DNA of 64,000 nt, taken from positions 1-64,000 of the forward strand of contig JABWAT010000002.1 of the NCBI GenBank assembly GCA_013360915.1, read 5' to 3'. The DNA is from Bacteroidota bacterium (GTDB taxonomy: Bacteria > Bacteroidota > JABWAT01). The first letter of the stretch is position 1. Every line of letters begins with the position of its first letter. Below the pieces are notes generated by a model. The model did not search any database. It had not been told where the DNA came from and was given only the letters and a program-made list of their open reading frames with translations. Positions 43,886 through 52,375 of the stretch are shown in pieces. The position numbers and the translations under genes were made by a program.

Positions 43886-45757
43886 ATGAAAAAGTGGGTA
43901 ATGGCACTCTTTCTGGGGATTGCATCGCCGGTTCTGGCACAGGATGGTGATCTGGATGATAAATTCGGCAGCGGTGGAATTGTCGTGACCGATTTAAAAG
44001 GTGCCTCAGAGTGGGGCCGGTCGGTTAAAATTCAACCTGATGGCCGTATTCTGGTCGGTGGATATGCCATGGTGGAAGAAAACCAGGATTTTCTGCTGAT
44101 CCGCTACCTCGAAGACGGAACGCTGGATGACTCCTTTGGAATATCTGGTATTGCGACAACCGATATCGCTGGAGGTGCCGACTATGGATACTCGGTTGCG
44201 CTTCTTCCCGATGGAATGATTCTGCTGGCCGGTGAGGTCCAAACGGGTGAAAGTTACCACATGGCCGTGGCCCGCTACCATGATGACGGGACCATTGACT
44301 CCACTTTCGGAACCGATGGGGTGGTCATCGTTCCGGTGGGAAACAGTTCGGCTGCCTGGTCGGTGGTAACCGATGAGAATGACTACATCTGGCTCGCTGG
44401 CCAGGCCGTTATGCTGGAAAGCAACGATATGGTGGTTGTCCGGTTAAAGCCTTCGGGAGAACCCGATCCCGATTTCGATTCGGATGGAATTGCCACTTTC
44501 GATCTGGGTGGAAATGACGTGGCATGGTCCATCGCCCTTTTATCAGATGGATCCTTTCTGGCTGCCGGCTACACCAACCTGAAAGGAACGGATGATTTTG
44601 CCCTGATCAAAGGAAATTCCGAAGGTCGGATCGATGAAGGATTTGGTGATCTGGGGTCGGTAATACTGGAAAGTAACGATGGAACCGATCGCTGCCGGGC
44701 CGTGCGCCTCGATTTCGAAAACCACATTTACCTTGGGGGAACCCTGTTTGAAGATGGTAAATACAAAGCCGCAGTCATTCGTCTGTTGTCTGATGGGAAA
44801 GCAGATGACACATTCGGGATAAAAGGAATCGCCAGTTATTCGCTCTTTGGCGATTACGAAAATGGCTACGATCTCGAGCTTCAGGCCGATGGAAAGACTG
44901 TTTGGGCCGGCCATTCACGTGTGGAAGGGACCTGGACCTTCAGCATCATGCGGCTGAAAGAAGGCGGTGCGCTTGATCTGGATTTCTACGACTCGGGCTA
45001 CCGGTCCGTTCCCATCGGAACCGGGCAGTCCATCGGATTCTCGGTAGAAGTTCAGGATGATGGCAATATTGTCATGGCCGGATATCAGTCAGATGCAGAA
45101 ACCCAGGATGTGGCCGTGGCGCGGATGATGGGCAGTTCCGGTCCGCTGCCCGTTGAGCTTTCCTCCTTCACCGGTTACCTCTCGGGCAATCAGGTTTACC
45201 TTTCCTGGACCACCAAATCTGAATCGAACAATTATGGGTGGGAAGTGCAGAGGTTTCATCCGGACCCTGAGGGTCCCGAAGAGACCGGAAGTCAGGAGAC
45301 AGAATGGAAAACCATCGGATTTGTGGCTGGGAATGGAACCACAAATGTATCAAAGTCCTATTCCTTCCAATCACAAATCATGGTCCCTGAGCGGAGTCGA
45401 AGGGCCACTCACCAATCACTCTTCCGTCTGAAGCAACTTGATCTCGATGGCAGTGTTTCCTACAGTCAGATTTTGTCGGTTAACGACGTTCCCGGCGGTT
45501 TTCAGTTGCTTGGTAACTATCCGAATCCGTTCAACCCAACCACAGTGATCAGCTATCAGCTATCAGAGAACAGTAAAGTCACTTTGCAGGTGTATGATGT
45601 GATGGGCCGGTTGGTGGCCACAGTGGTCGATGGTAACCTTGAAGCGGGTTTCCACCAAACGGTGTTTCCGGCCACTGGCCTGTCCGGCGGTGTTTATTTT
45701 TACACTCTCCGGGCGGGAAATCAGACTCAAACCGGCCGGATGCTGCTCCTGAAATAG
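43886..45757 (+). CDS. Delta-60 repeat protein with T9SS sorting domain
   Basis: The 623-residue secreted protein has a signal peptide (to about residue 18, VLAQ). Six to seven delta-60 repeats follow, each with a LDxxFGxxG segment and an LPDGxILxAG-type strand, probably forming a propeller-like surface domain (about 20-410). A beta-sandwich linker domain (LPVELSSFTGYLSGNQVYLSW) comes next, and then a type A T9SS domain (NYPNPFNPTTVISYQ to MLLLK). The linker contains an in-frame insertion of a dispersed-repeat-like sequence encoding VPERSRRATHQ. It is expected to be exported to the cell surface; its ligand is unknown. Confidence 0.88.
   Translation: MKKWVMALFLGIASPVLAQDGDLDDKFGSGGIVVTDLKGASEWGRSVKIQPDGRILVGGYAMVEENQDFLLIRYLEDGTLDDSFGISGIATTDIAGGADYGYSVALLPDGMILLAGEVQTGESYHMAVARYHDDGTIDSTFGTDGVVIVPVGNSSAAWSVVTDENDYIWLAGQAVMLESNDMVVVRLKPSGEPDPDFDSDGIATFDLGGNDVAWSIALLSDGSFLAAGYTNLKGTDDFALIKGNSEGRIDEGFGDLGSVILESNDGTDRCRAVRLDFENHIYLGGTLFEDGKYKAAVIRLLSDGKADDTFGIKGIASYSLFGDYENGYDLELQADGKTVWAGHSRVEGTWTFSIMRLKEGGALDLDFYDSGYRSVPIGTGQSIGFSVEVQDDGNIVMAGYQSDAETQDVAVARMMGSSGPLPVELSSFTGYLSGNQVYLSWTTKSESNNYGWEVQRFHPDPEGPEETGSQETEWKTIGFVAGNGTTNVSKSYSFQSQIMVPERSRRATHQSLFRLKQLDLDGSVSYSQILSVNDVPGGFQLLGNYPNPFNPTTVISYQLSENSKVTLQVYDVMGRLVATVVDGNLEAGFHQTVFPATGLSGGVYFYTLRAGNQTQTGRMLLLK
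45381..45410. repeat. Repeat-like sequence inserted within a coding region
   Basis: The segment contains ccctgagcggagtcgaaggg, a short palindrome-like sequence (CCCT and AGGG ends) that resembles a widely dispersed intergenic repeat in many bacteria. It lies in frame in the linker of the delta-60 protein and encodes basic residues unlike the flanking sequence. The family call rests on memory of similar sequences, not on a search. Confidence 0.5.
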
Positions 45758-45761
45758 TCGA

Positions 45762-46100
45762 TCAGCGGTTCCCCGTTGGTAAAGGGTGCCGGCGGTTCAG
45801 CATGGGAGATCCCAGTTCAGGAATGGAAAGGTATTTCAGCTCCTGAGCCGGGGTCCGCAGCGACTCGTCATACTGATACCGGATGAATTGCTTCAGCAAC
45901 CGGCGGTATACCTCGGCAAGCAACTGGAAATCGGAGAGAACCGGTTCGTTCCGCAGCACCTGCCGGTAACGGACCCACATCAGATATCTCAGGTGATCGA
46001 GACACTCCACCGGGACCGGATCGGTCAGCCACTGAGCCAGATAATCCAGCTCCTCCGCCCGGACCGAATCGAGAAAACGCAGAATGACGGGTGTTGACAT
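45762..46100 (-). CDS. Small helical protein, unknown
   Basis: The 112-residue reading frame starts at ATG 46100 and ends 5 bases from the convergent delta-60 gene. Its translation is helical with many Leu, Arg and Tyr (LRYLMWVRYRQVLRNEP, LLAEVYRRLLKQFIRYQ) and resembles a real protein more than the opposite-strand frame at 45786-46097, which has no plausible fold. No family is recognised. It is divergent from xseA with 33 bases between the start codons. Confidence 0.5.
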   Translation of the reverse strand: MSTPVILRFLDSVRAEELDYLAQWLTDPVPVECLDHLRYLMWVRYRQVLRNEPVLSDFQLLAEVYRRLLKQFIRYQYDESLRTPAQELKYLSIPELGSPMLNRRHPLPTGNR

Positions 46101-46133
46101 ACTGCTAATATATTCAGTTATTTGTTGTTAATC

Positions 46134-47345
46134 ATGTCCGATCTTTTCGATTCCCCCATTCTGACTGTTTCCGGTCTGACCCGACAGATCAAAAACGTCC
46201 TTGAAACCGGCTTTACCAGTCTTCGCATCGAAGGCGAGATTTCCAATTGCCGGGCGCAATCCTCGGGCCACATTTATCTGACACTGAAGGATGAAGGTGC
46301 TCAATTGCCCGCGGTTATCTGGCGAGGGTCGGTTCCTGCACTCCGTGTCCGGCCGGTGGATGGGATGAAGGTGGTGGCCACCGGCGATTTGTCGGTGTAT
46401 GAACCCCACGGCAAGTACCAGATGGTCATCCGTTCGTTGGAACCGCTGGGAATCGGGGCCCTTCAGCAGGCCTTTGAAAAATTGAAGCAGAAATTGTACG
46501 CCGAGGGTTTGTTCGATCCGATTCATAAAAAAGACCTTCCGCCATACCCCGAGAAAATCGGAATTGTCACCTCACCCACCGGGGCAGCCGTCCGAGATCT
46601 TATTTCCGTCATCACACGCCGGAATCCGATGGTGACCATTTATGTGTATCCGGCCCGCGTTCAGGGAGAGGGAAGCGCCGCCGATGTCATCGCAGGCCTG
46701 ACGTATTTCAATACCACCTGTCCGGTTGATGTCATCATCACAGGCAGGGGAGGCGGATCACTCGAGGATTTATGGACCTTTAACGAGGAATCGGTGGCCC
46801 GGACCATTTTTGCATCGGAAGTACCGGTCATTTCGGCAGTGGGTCATGAAATCGATTTCACCATTGCCGACTTTGTGGCCGATGTCCGGGCGGCCACACC
46901 CAGCATGGCGGGTGAACTGGTGGTGAAGGAACGCCGGGAACTGATCGAAATCATTCTGGGCTATCAGTCTTACCTGAATGATGAAATCCGGTCTCTGGTC
47001 AATAACAGGAAAATCCGCCTGGATGCCCTTCGGAAAAGCCATGCCCTTAACCGGCCTGCCGATGTGATCCAGCAGAAACTGCAGCGGGTGGATGATCTGG
47101 TGGGCCGGATGAACCTGGCAGCCAAAGGACTTATTGCCGCCAGAAAACAGGAAATCACACTGAAACGTCAGACATTGACTGCCTACAATCCGCGCGGTGT
47201 TCTCGATCGGGGCTATGCCATCATCTCCTCCGGCGGTCATCTGGTCACCCATGCCGGACAGACGGTACCCGGTCAGGAAATCAGCATCGGATGGGCCAAC
47301 AGCGAGGCAACCGCTGTGATCACAGGTGCAGATAAAAAGGCATGA
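46134..47345 (+). CDS. xseA: Exodeoxyribonuclease VII large subunit
   Basis: The 403-residue subunit degrades single-stranded DNA with XseB. An N-terminal OB-fold (about 8-105) is followed by the catalytic domain, with TSPTGAAVRD, RGGGSLEDLW and GHEIDFTIAD as conserved motifs. A helical C-terminal part ends the protein. I use ATG 46134 in place of the in-frame TTG at 46122. xseB follows after a short gap. Confidence 0.95.
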   Translation: MSDLFDSPILTVSGLTRQIKNVLETGFTSLRIEGEISNCRAQSSGHIYLTLKDEGAQLPAVIWRGSVPALRVRPVDGMKVVATGDLSVYEPHGKYQMVIRSLEPLGIGALQQAFEKLKQKLYAEGLFDPIHKKDLPPYPEKIGIVTSPTGAAVRDLISVITRRNPMVTIYVYPARVQGEGSAADVIAGLTYFNTTCPVDVIITGRGGGSLEDLWTFNEESVARTIFASEVPVISAVGHEIDFTIADFVADVRAATPSMAGELVVKERRELIEIILGYQSYLNDEIRSLVNNRKIRLDALRKSHALNRPADVIQQKLQRVDDLVGRMNLAAKGLIAARKQEITLKRQTLTAYNPRGVLDRGYAIISSGGHLVTHAGQTVPGQEISIGWANSEATAVITGADKKA

Positions 47346-47380
47346 GAGTCTGAATCGAAAATTTGTTAACTTTACGGCTT

Positions 47381-47599
47381 ATGGCAAAGAAAACAACCGA
47401 AGACACCCCGGGATTTGAGCAACAGTTACAGCGGCTTGAATCCATTGTACAGGCACTCGAAACCGGTCAGACCGGACTCGAGGAGTCGCTGAAATTGTAT
47501 GAAGAGGGAATTATTTTATCGGGAAATTGTTTAAAGGCATTAAATCAGGCTGAAGCAAGAATCATCGACCTTCAGAAAAAACTGACCCCTGATCAGTAA
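47381..47599 (+). CDS. xseB: Exodeoxyribonuclease VII small subunit
   Basis: The 72-residue protein is the small partner of XseA: FEQQLQRLESIVQALETGQ near the start and LEESLKLYEEGI in the middle are the family pattern. ATG 47381 is preferred over an upstream TTG. It lies 35 bases after xseA and 19 bases before dxs, the same xseB-dxs order seen in many bacteria. Confidence 0.93.
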   Translation: MAKKTTEDTPGFEQQLQRLESIVQALETGQTGLEESLKLYEEGIILSGNCLKALNQAEARIIDLQKKLTPDQ

Positions 47600-47618
47600 A
47601 TCAAAAGGCATTTGAACC

Positions 47619-49520
47619 ATGAGCATTGAACCCGGTCCGCTTCTCGCCCGGATCAACACCCCGGCCGATCTGAAAACCCTGTCACAGGACGAACTGAAAA
47701 CGCTCGCAGTCGAACTGCGAGATTACGTTCTTGATGTTGTCAGCCAGAATGGCGGACACCTGGGTGCCAGTCTCGGCGTGATTGAGCTGACCATTGCCCT
47801 TCATTATGTGTACAACACACCCGAAGACCTGCTCGTCTGGGACGTGGGGCATCAGGCCTATCCGCATAAAATCCTGACAGGTCGCCGCGACCGCTTTCCC
47901 AGCAACCGTAAGCTGAACGGCCTTTCCGGTTTCCCCAAACGGTCCGAATCAGAATATGACACGTTTGGCGTGGGACACTCCAGCACCAGTATTTCGGCCG
48001 GTATAGGTATGTCAACCGCCAACCAGTTGCAGAACGGACAGAAAAAGGTTGTTGCCATCATTGGTGATGGTGCTCTGACCGGAGGAATGGCGTTTGAAGG
48101 ATTGAACAACGGGGGCTTTCTGCAAAGTGACCTGCTGGTGGTTCTGAATGACAACCGCATGGGAATTGATCCGAATACCGGTGCACTGCAGGATTACCTC
48201 ACCAAGGTAACCACAAGTTCGGCCTTCAATAAACTGCGTGATGAAGTCTGGGAAAAACTGGGTAAACTGAATCATCTGGGAGAACACCTGCGTTCCATCG
48301 CTTCGAAACTGGAAGATGGCTTTAAGGCTGTTTTTACTCCGGGAATGCTTTTCGAATCATTCGGATTCAAATATTACGGTCCCATCGATGGCCATGACCT
48401 CCCCAAACTGGTCGAGACCCTCGAGGACATGAAGAATATCAAAGGCCCCAAATTCCTTCATATTCTCACAGTGAAGGGAAAAGGGTATGCACCAGCCGAA
48501 GACGATCAGCTGAAATTCCACGGACCGACTCCGTTTGATAAAACCAGCGGAACGTTTCCGAAAAAAGCACCGGCTCCGATTTCTTTCACCGATGCGTTTG
48601 GGAAAGCAGTCGTTCAGCTGGCAAAGGAAAATCCGAAAATTGTGGGAATCACTGCTGCCATGCCGAGTGGGACCGGTTTAAAACACCTGGCCTCTGAACT
48701 ACCCGACCGGTTTTTCGATGTGGGAATCGCCGAGCAGCATGCCGTCACCTTTGCGGCCGGTCTTGCCTGTGAAGGCATGGTCCCCATCACCGCCATTTAC
48801 AGCACCTTCCTGCAACGTGGCTACGATCAGGTGGTTCACGATGTCTGCATTCAGAAATTACCGGTGATCTTCTGCATGGACCGGGGTGGCCTGGTTGGTT
48901 CAGACGGACCGACGCATCACGGGGTGTTCGATATAGCCTATCTGCGTTGTTTACCCAATATGGTGATCATGGCGCCCAAGGATGAATCAGAACTGCGCGA
49001 CATGCTGTACACGGCCACCCGTTACAAAAAAGGACCGATCGCCATGCGGTATCCCCGCGGTAATGGTCTGGGTGTTCCCATGAAACCTGGTTTCGATGAA
49101 ATTGAAATCGGAAAGGGTGAAATTCTTAAAAAGGGAACCGATGTCGCCTATCTTGCGCTCGGCAATATGGTTCAGTCTGCATTTGAAGCCCAGGCCCGGC
49201 TTGATGAACTGAATGTGTCTGCCGAAATCGTTAACATGCGGTTTGTAAAACCACTCGATGAAGCGTTGCTTAAAGACATTTTCAGCCGCCATTCCAGAAT
49301 TGTGACGCTGGAAGATCATGCGGCTCAGGGTGGTTTCGGATCGGCTGTGCTGGAGTTTGCAGCTCAGCAGCGGTATAAAGGAGAAATTGAAGTCATCGGT
49401 ATCATCGATCAGTTTATTGAACATGGTACCCCGGCCGAGTGCTTTACCATGGCAGGGATCGATACCGATTCCATTGTAAAACGAACCCTTCAGCTAACCG
49501 GATCAGTGGTAAAGGCATGA
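47619..49520 (+). CDS. dxs: 1-deoxy-D-xylulose-5-phosphate synthase
   Basis: The 633-residue thiamine-diphosphate enzyme starts the non-mevalonate isoprenoid pathway from pyruvate and glyceraldehyde-3-phosphate. It has GGHLGASLGVIELT and DVGHQAYPHK in the first domain, the TPP-binding GDGALTGGMAFE, and the central-domain stretch GIAEQHAVTFAAGLA with the catalytic Glu. DRGGLVGSDGPTHHG is also typical. Its stop overlaps the next gene by 4 bases. Confidence 0.97.
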   Translation: MSIEPGPLLARINTPADLKTLSQDELKTLAVELRDYVLDVVSQNGGHLGASLGVIELTIALHYVYNTPEDLLVWDVGHQAYPHKILTGRRDRFPSNRKLNGLSGFPKRSESEYDTFGVGHSSTSISAGIGMSTANQLQNGQKKVVAIIGDGALTGGMAFEGLNNGGFLQSDLLVVLNDNRMGIDPNTGALQDYLTKVTTSSAFNKLRDEVWEKLGKLNHLGEHLRSIASKLEDGFKAVFTPGMLFESFGFKYYGPIDGHDLPKLVETLEDMKNIKGPKFLHILTVKGKGYAPAEDDQLKFHGPTPFDKTSGTFPKKAPAPISFTDAFGKAVVQLAKENPKIVGITAAMPSGTGLKHLASELPDRFFDVGIAEQHAVTFAAGLACEGMVPITAIYSTFLQRGYDQVVHDVCIQKLPVIFCMDRGGLVGSDGPTHHGVFDIAYLRCLPNMVIMAPKDESELRDMLYTATRYKKGPIAMRYPRGNGLGVPMKPGFDEIEIGKGEILKKGTDVAYLALGNMVQSAFEAQARLDELNVSAEIVNMRFVKPLDEALLKDIFSRHSRIVTLEDHAAQGGFGSAVLEFAAQQRYKGEIEVIGIIDQFIEHGTPAECFTMAGIDTDSIVKRTLQLTGSVVKA

Positions 49521-50530
49521 AAGAACAGAAGCAGGTCAACATTGCAGTCATCGGGTTGGGACAGGTTGCCCAGCTGGTTCATATTCCCATCTGGGTCAAA
49601 ATGCCAAATGTGGATGTGATCGGTGTCTATGATACCAACAAACCCCGCGCAAAAGGCATTGCCGAAAAATTGGGTGCGAAGGTGTACGGATCCACAGATG
49701 CTCTGTTCAATGACCCCGAAATTGATGCTGTTCATATCTGCACACCCACTCATACACACACTCAGTACGTCCTCGAGGCCCTTGCTGCAGGAAAACATGC
49801 ACTGGTCGAACGTCCCATTGCCCGTAACCTTCAGGAAACCCTCGACATTCATCAGGCTGCAAAGAAAAGTGACCGGGTTGTGATGGTCGGAATGAATCAC
49901 CGGTTCCGTCCCGATGCCATGATCCTGAAAAGTTTTCTCGATAACCACGACCTGGGCGATGTGTATTACATTCGTGCCGGCTGGAACAAGCCCATCCGGG
50001 ATGCACACTCCTGGCGCCTGAAAAAAGCGCAATCCGGTGGTGGGGTGCTCATGGATCTTGGTATTATTATGGTGGATCTGGCGCTTTGGCTGACCAATTT
50101 CCCCAAAATTGAGTCTGTTTCTGCCATCACATTCCATCACAATGTCGATACGGTTGAGGACACAGCCATTTTCCAGGCCCGGTTTAAGGGCGGAATCATT
50201 TCCATCGATTGTTCGTGGTCTCCCATGGTCGAATCGGATGATCAGTGGCTCAGGCTGGTTGGTACAGAAGGCTCGGCCCGCCTGTTTCCGTTTAAAATCC
50301 ACAAGAACATGCACGACAATCTGGTGGATATCACTCCGCATACCTCTGACAGCGAAAAGATCAATTACAAAAAATCCTACGAAAATGAACTTCGTCATTT
50401 CATCGGCGCCGTTCGCGGCATTCACCCCGCGACCTGCACACCAGCCGATGCGGTTGAACGGATGCTCCTGATTGATGCCTTTTACCAGTCTGCCAAACAG
50501 GGAAAGGAAATCGCCGTTTCAAAACTCTGA
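49517..50530 (+). CDS. Gfo/Idh/MocA-family oxidoreductase
   Basis: The 337-residue protein should be a cytoplasmic NAD(P)-dependent sugar or inositol dehydrogenase-like enzyme. The nucleotide motif VIGLGQVAQ is at about residues 11-19. CTPTHTHTQYV follows, and the second domain contains the catalytic-type Lys in HALVERPIA replaced by Arg (the usual EKP is ERP), plus GGGVLMDLGIIMVD. The Lys-to-Arg change may alter chemistry. I choose ATG 49517, overlapping dxs; an upstream in-frame ATG (49439) lies within dxs. The substrate is unknown. Confidence 0.85.
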   Translation: MKEQKQVNIAVIGLGQVAQLVHIPIWVKMPNVDVIGVYDTNKPRAKGIAEKLGAKVYGSTDALFNDPEIDAVHICTPTHTHTQYVLEALAAGKHALVERPIARNLQETLDIHQAAKKSDRVVMVGMNHRFRPDAMILKSFLDNHDLGDVYYIRAGWNKPIRDAHSWRLKKAQSGGGVLMDLGIIMVDLALWLTNFPKIESVSAITFHHNVDTVEDTAIFQARFKGGIISIDCSWSPMVESDDQWLRLVGTEGSARLFPFKIHKNMHDNLVDITPHTSDSEKINYKKSYENELRHFIGAVRGIHPATCTPADAVERMLLIDAFYQSAKQGKEIAVSKL

Positions 50531-50569
50531 TCTCCCGAGTCCCGTATACCCGGTGTCCGGCCGGCCCGG

Positions 50570-50600
50570 TTCGCAATTAAACCCGGAGTTCGGTATCTTC
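50570..50600 (+). promoter_or_regulatory. TTCG-N20-TATCTTC promoter for the envelope operon
   Basis: TTCG (50570-50573) and TATCTTC (50594-50600) are 20 bases apart, the spacing seen for other promoters here. The first gene starts 31 bases downstream at 50631. One mismatch occurs in the TTTG element. Confidence 0.4.
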
Positions 50601-50630
50601 ATCTAACCCCATAAGTGAAGGATTACACCC

Positions 50631-51410
50631 ATGCTAAACCCCCGACATGCGTTCCCCCTTTTGTTGGTGGCTTCTTTGATCACGCCTCTTTTGCTGTCTG
50701 CGCAGGGAACTGCCGGTAGTGCTGCTGAAATTGAACCCCGGTTTGTCATCGATTTTCCCAGCGCAGGTGCGCTCCGGAAAGGAACCTACACGGTAGATTC
50801 ACGCCTGGAACCAGGCGGCGGATTGGTGACAGGAATGAATGTGGGAATGAGCGACCGGTTCAGTTTTGGTGTTTCTTACGGTGGCTCCAATGTCATCGGT
50901 AACGGAAATCCCGGCTGGAATCCTCAGGCATCCATTAACATCCGCTACCGGTTTTATGAAGAAACCGACCAGTATCCGGCCGTGGTTGTGGGTTATGACA
51001 TGCAGGGCTATGGCGGATGGGTCGATTCCACTTCAAGATATCTCTCCAAATCTCCCGGTTTGTTTGCGGTTGCTTCAAAAAATTATGAGTTGCTCGGATT
51101 TATCATCCTTACAGGAGGGATAAATTATTCCATTGAACGGAAAGATGGAGATTCCGATCTTAACTTCTGGGGTGGGGTGGAAAAAACCCTGAATTCCGAA
51201 ATCTCCGCTTTGCTCGAATACAGCACCGGATTTAATGATAACAGCCGCCGCTCGGTTGGTAAAGGGCGCGGCAGTCTGAATGCAGGCCTTCGGTGGTCGG
51301 TGGGTGCCGGACTGACTCTTGAGTTGTCGGTAAAGAATCTCAATAACAATCTGAAATCGATTGATCCCGGTGGACGGGCCGTCCGGTTGGAGTACACCAA
51401 CTTCTTCTGA
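50631..51410 (+). CDS. Predicted outer-membrane beta-barrel protein
   Basis: The 259-residue protein has a signal peptide (about residues 1-26, ending LLSAQ). Antiparallel strand-like segments follow, rich in Gly and Tyr, with FSFGVSYGGSNVIGNG and NIRYRFYEE resembling YjbH/porin-like barrels, and the protein ends in NFF. It is likely an outer-membrane protein. It heads an apparent operon with a lipoprotein and a FadL-type porin. Confidence 0.7.
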   Translation: MLNPRHAFPLLLVASLITPLLLSAQGTAGSAAEIEPRFVIDFPSAGALRKGTYTVDSRLEPGGGLVTGMNVGMSDRFSFGVSYGGSNVIGNGNPGWNPQASINIRYRFYEETDQYPAVVVGYDMQGYGGWVDSTSRYLSKSPGLFAVASKNYELLGFIILTGGINYSIERKDGDSDLNFWGGVEKTLNSEISALLEYSTGFNDNSRRSVGKGRGSLNAGLRWSVGAGLTLELSVKNLNNNLKSIDPGGRAVRLEYTNFF

Positions 51411-51439
51411 CGACCAGTGAGTAACGGGTGGAGGTCACG

Positions 51440-52375
51440 ATGAAAACCACATTATTCCTTTTGCTGATGGTAACAGTCAGCGGTTGTTACACTCAATTAA
51501 GCACGGTGTCAGGAACGTATAAACGTCAACCTGATTTCCGGAAAGTGGAACAACAAATCGACGACAGTACCCGGATCACCGACTATTACGATAACCGGAT
51601 GTATTCCTGGTACCTGCGGAATTTCTCCTACGGATTCGGTTACCGGTATGATGAACTTTACTGGAACAATCACTGGTACAATCAAACTTTCTTCCCGCAT
51701 GGATGGGGGTCGTACATCGACATCGGGTATGGATACTACCCTTGGTACTACAACACATACTACGGATATGATTACCTAGACTACCGCATGGACCGGTGGG
51801 CCTGGGAACGCTGGGGATGGGAACGAGACCGCTATTACTTCGGCCACTATCCCCATTATGGCGGCGGATGGGTTCAGGATGGCGGAGATGAAGGTCCCGG
51901 ACCCATGGTTGCTCCCCGCCGCAGCAGCCGGACTCCCGTTTCCTCTGGTTCCGATTTACCCAGACTTTCCAATGGTTATGTTCCGGTAACCATCGGTTCA
52001 GGATCAGTAAGCAGAATTCCGGAACCTGCAGGATCGTCTGGCAGACGGCCGGTAGAGATCGAATTACCCGGTCCGGGTGTGTCGGGAGGGGCAAGTCCTT
52101 CATTACCAACCGTTTCGACTCCAACGGGGAGCAGTGACAGTGGTGGCCGCAGACCAGTAACCATGGAACTGCCGCAACCTGCACCGCCGCGACCAATGCC
52201 CGAAAAGCCGGATGCACCAAAGCATAAACCACAAAATGATCAGGAAAGGCCAGCCCCTCAGCCAACACGGCAACCCGATCCACCTCCGAGTGTTCATCAG
52301 CCGGATTCTCCCGCCCAATCCGGGTCATCCGGTTCCGGATCCAATCCTCCACGCAGGCAGGGGCGGGGTCGCTGA
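51440..52375 (+). CDS. Lipoprotein with Tyr/Trp-rich domain and Pro-rich tail
   Basis: The 311-residue protein begins at ATG 51440, behind ggagg, with a lipobox ending VSGC (Cys16). Residues 45-145 are extraordinarily rich in Tyr and Trp (for example YYPWYYNTYYGYDYLDYR). The last 150 residues are Pro/Ser/Gly-rich and look disordered, resembling a wall- or polysaccharide-associated tether. No family is recognised. Its stop overlaps the next start (TGATG), so it is coupled with the FadL-type protein. Confidence 0.7.
   Translation: MKTTLFLLLMVTVSGCYTQLSTVSGTYKRQPDFRKVEQQIDDSTRITDYYDNRMYSWYLRNFSYGFGYRYDELYWNNHWYNQTFFPHGWGSYIDIGYGYYPWYYNTYYGYDYLDYRMDRWAWERWGWERDRYYFGHYPHYGGGWVQDGGDEGPGPMVAPRRSSRTPVSSGSDLPRLSNGYVPVTIGSGSVSRIPEPAGSSGRRPVEIELPGPGVSGGASPSLPTVSTPTGSSDSGGRRPVTMELPQPAPPRPMPEKPDAPKHKPQNDQERPAPQPTRQPDPPPSVHQPDSPAQSGSSGSGSNPPRRQGRGR

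Noticed and set aside
45786-46097. Plus-strand frame opposite 45762-46100
   Set aside because: The translation has no plausible helical or strand pattern, while the minus-strand frame does. Neither is certain.
49439-49516. Earlier start for the oxidoreductase inside dxs
   Set aside because: It would add 26 residues before the nucleotide-binding strand. ATG 49517 overlaps dxs by 4 bases, as is usual here.
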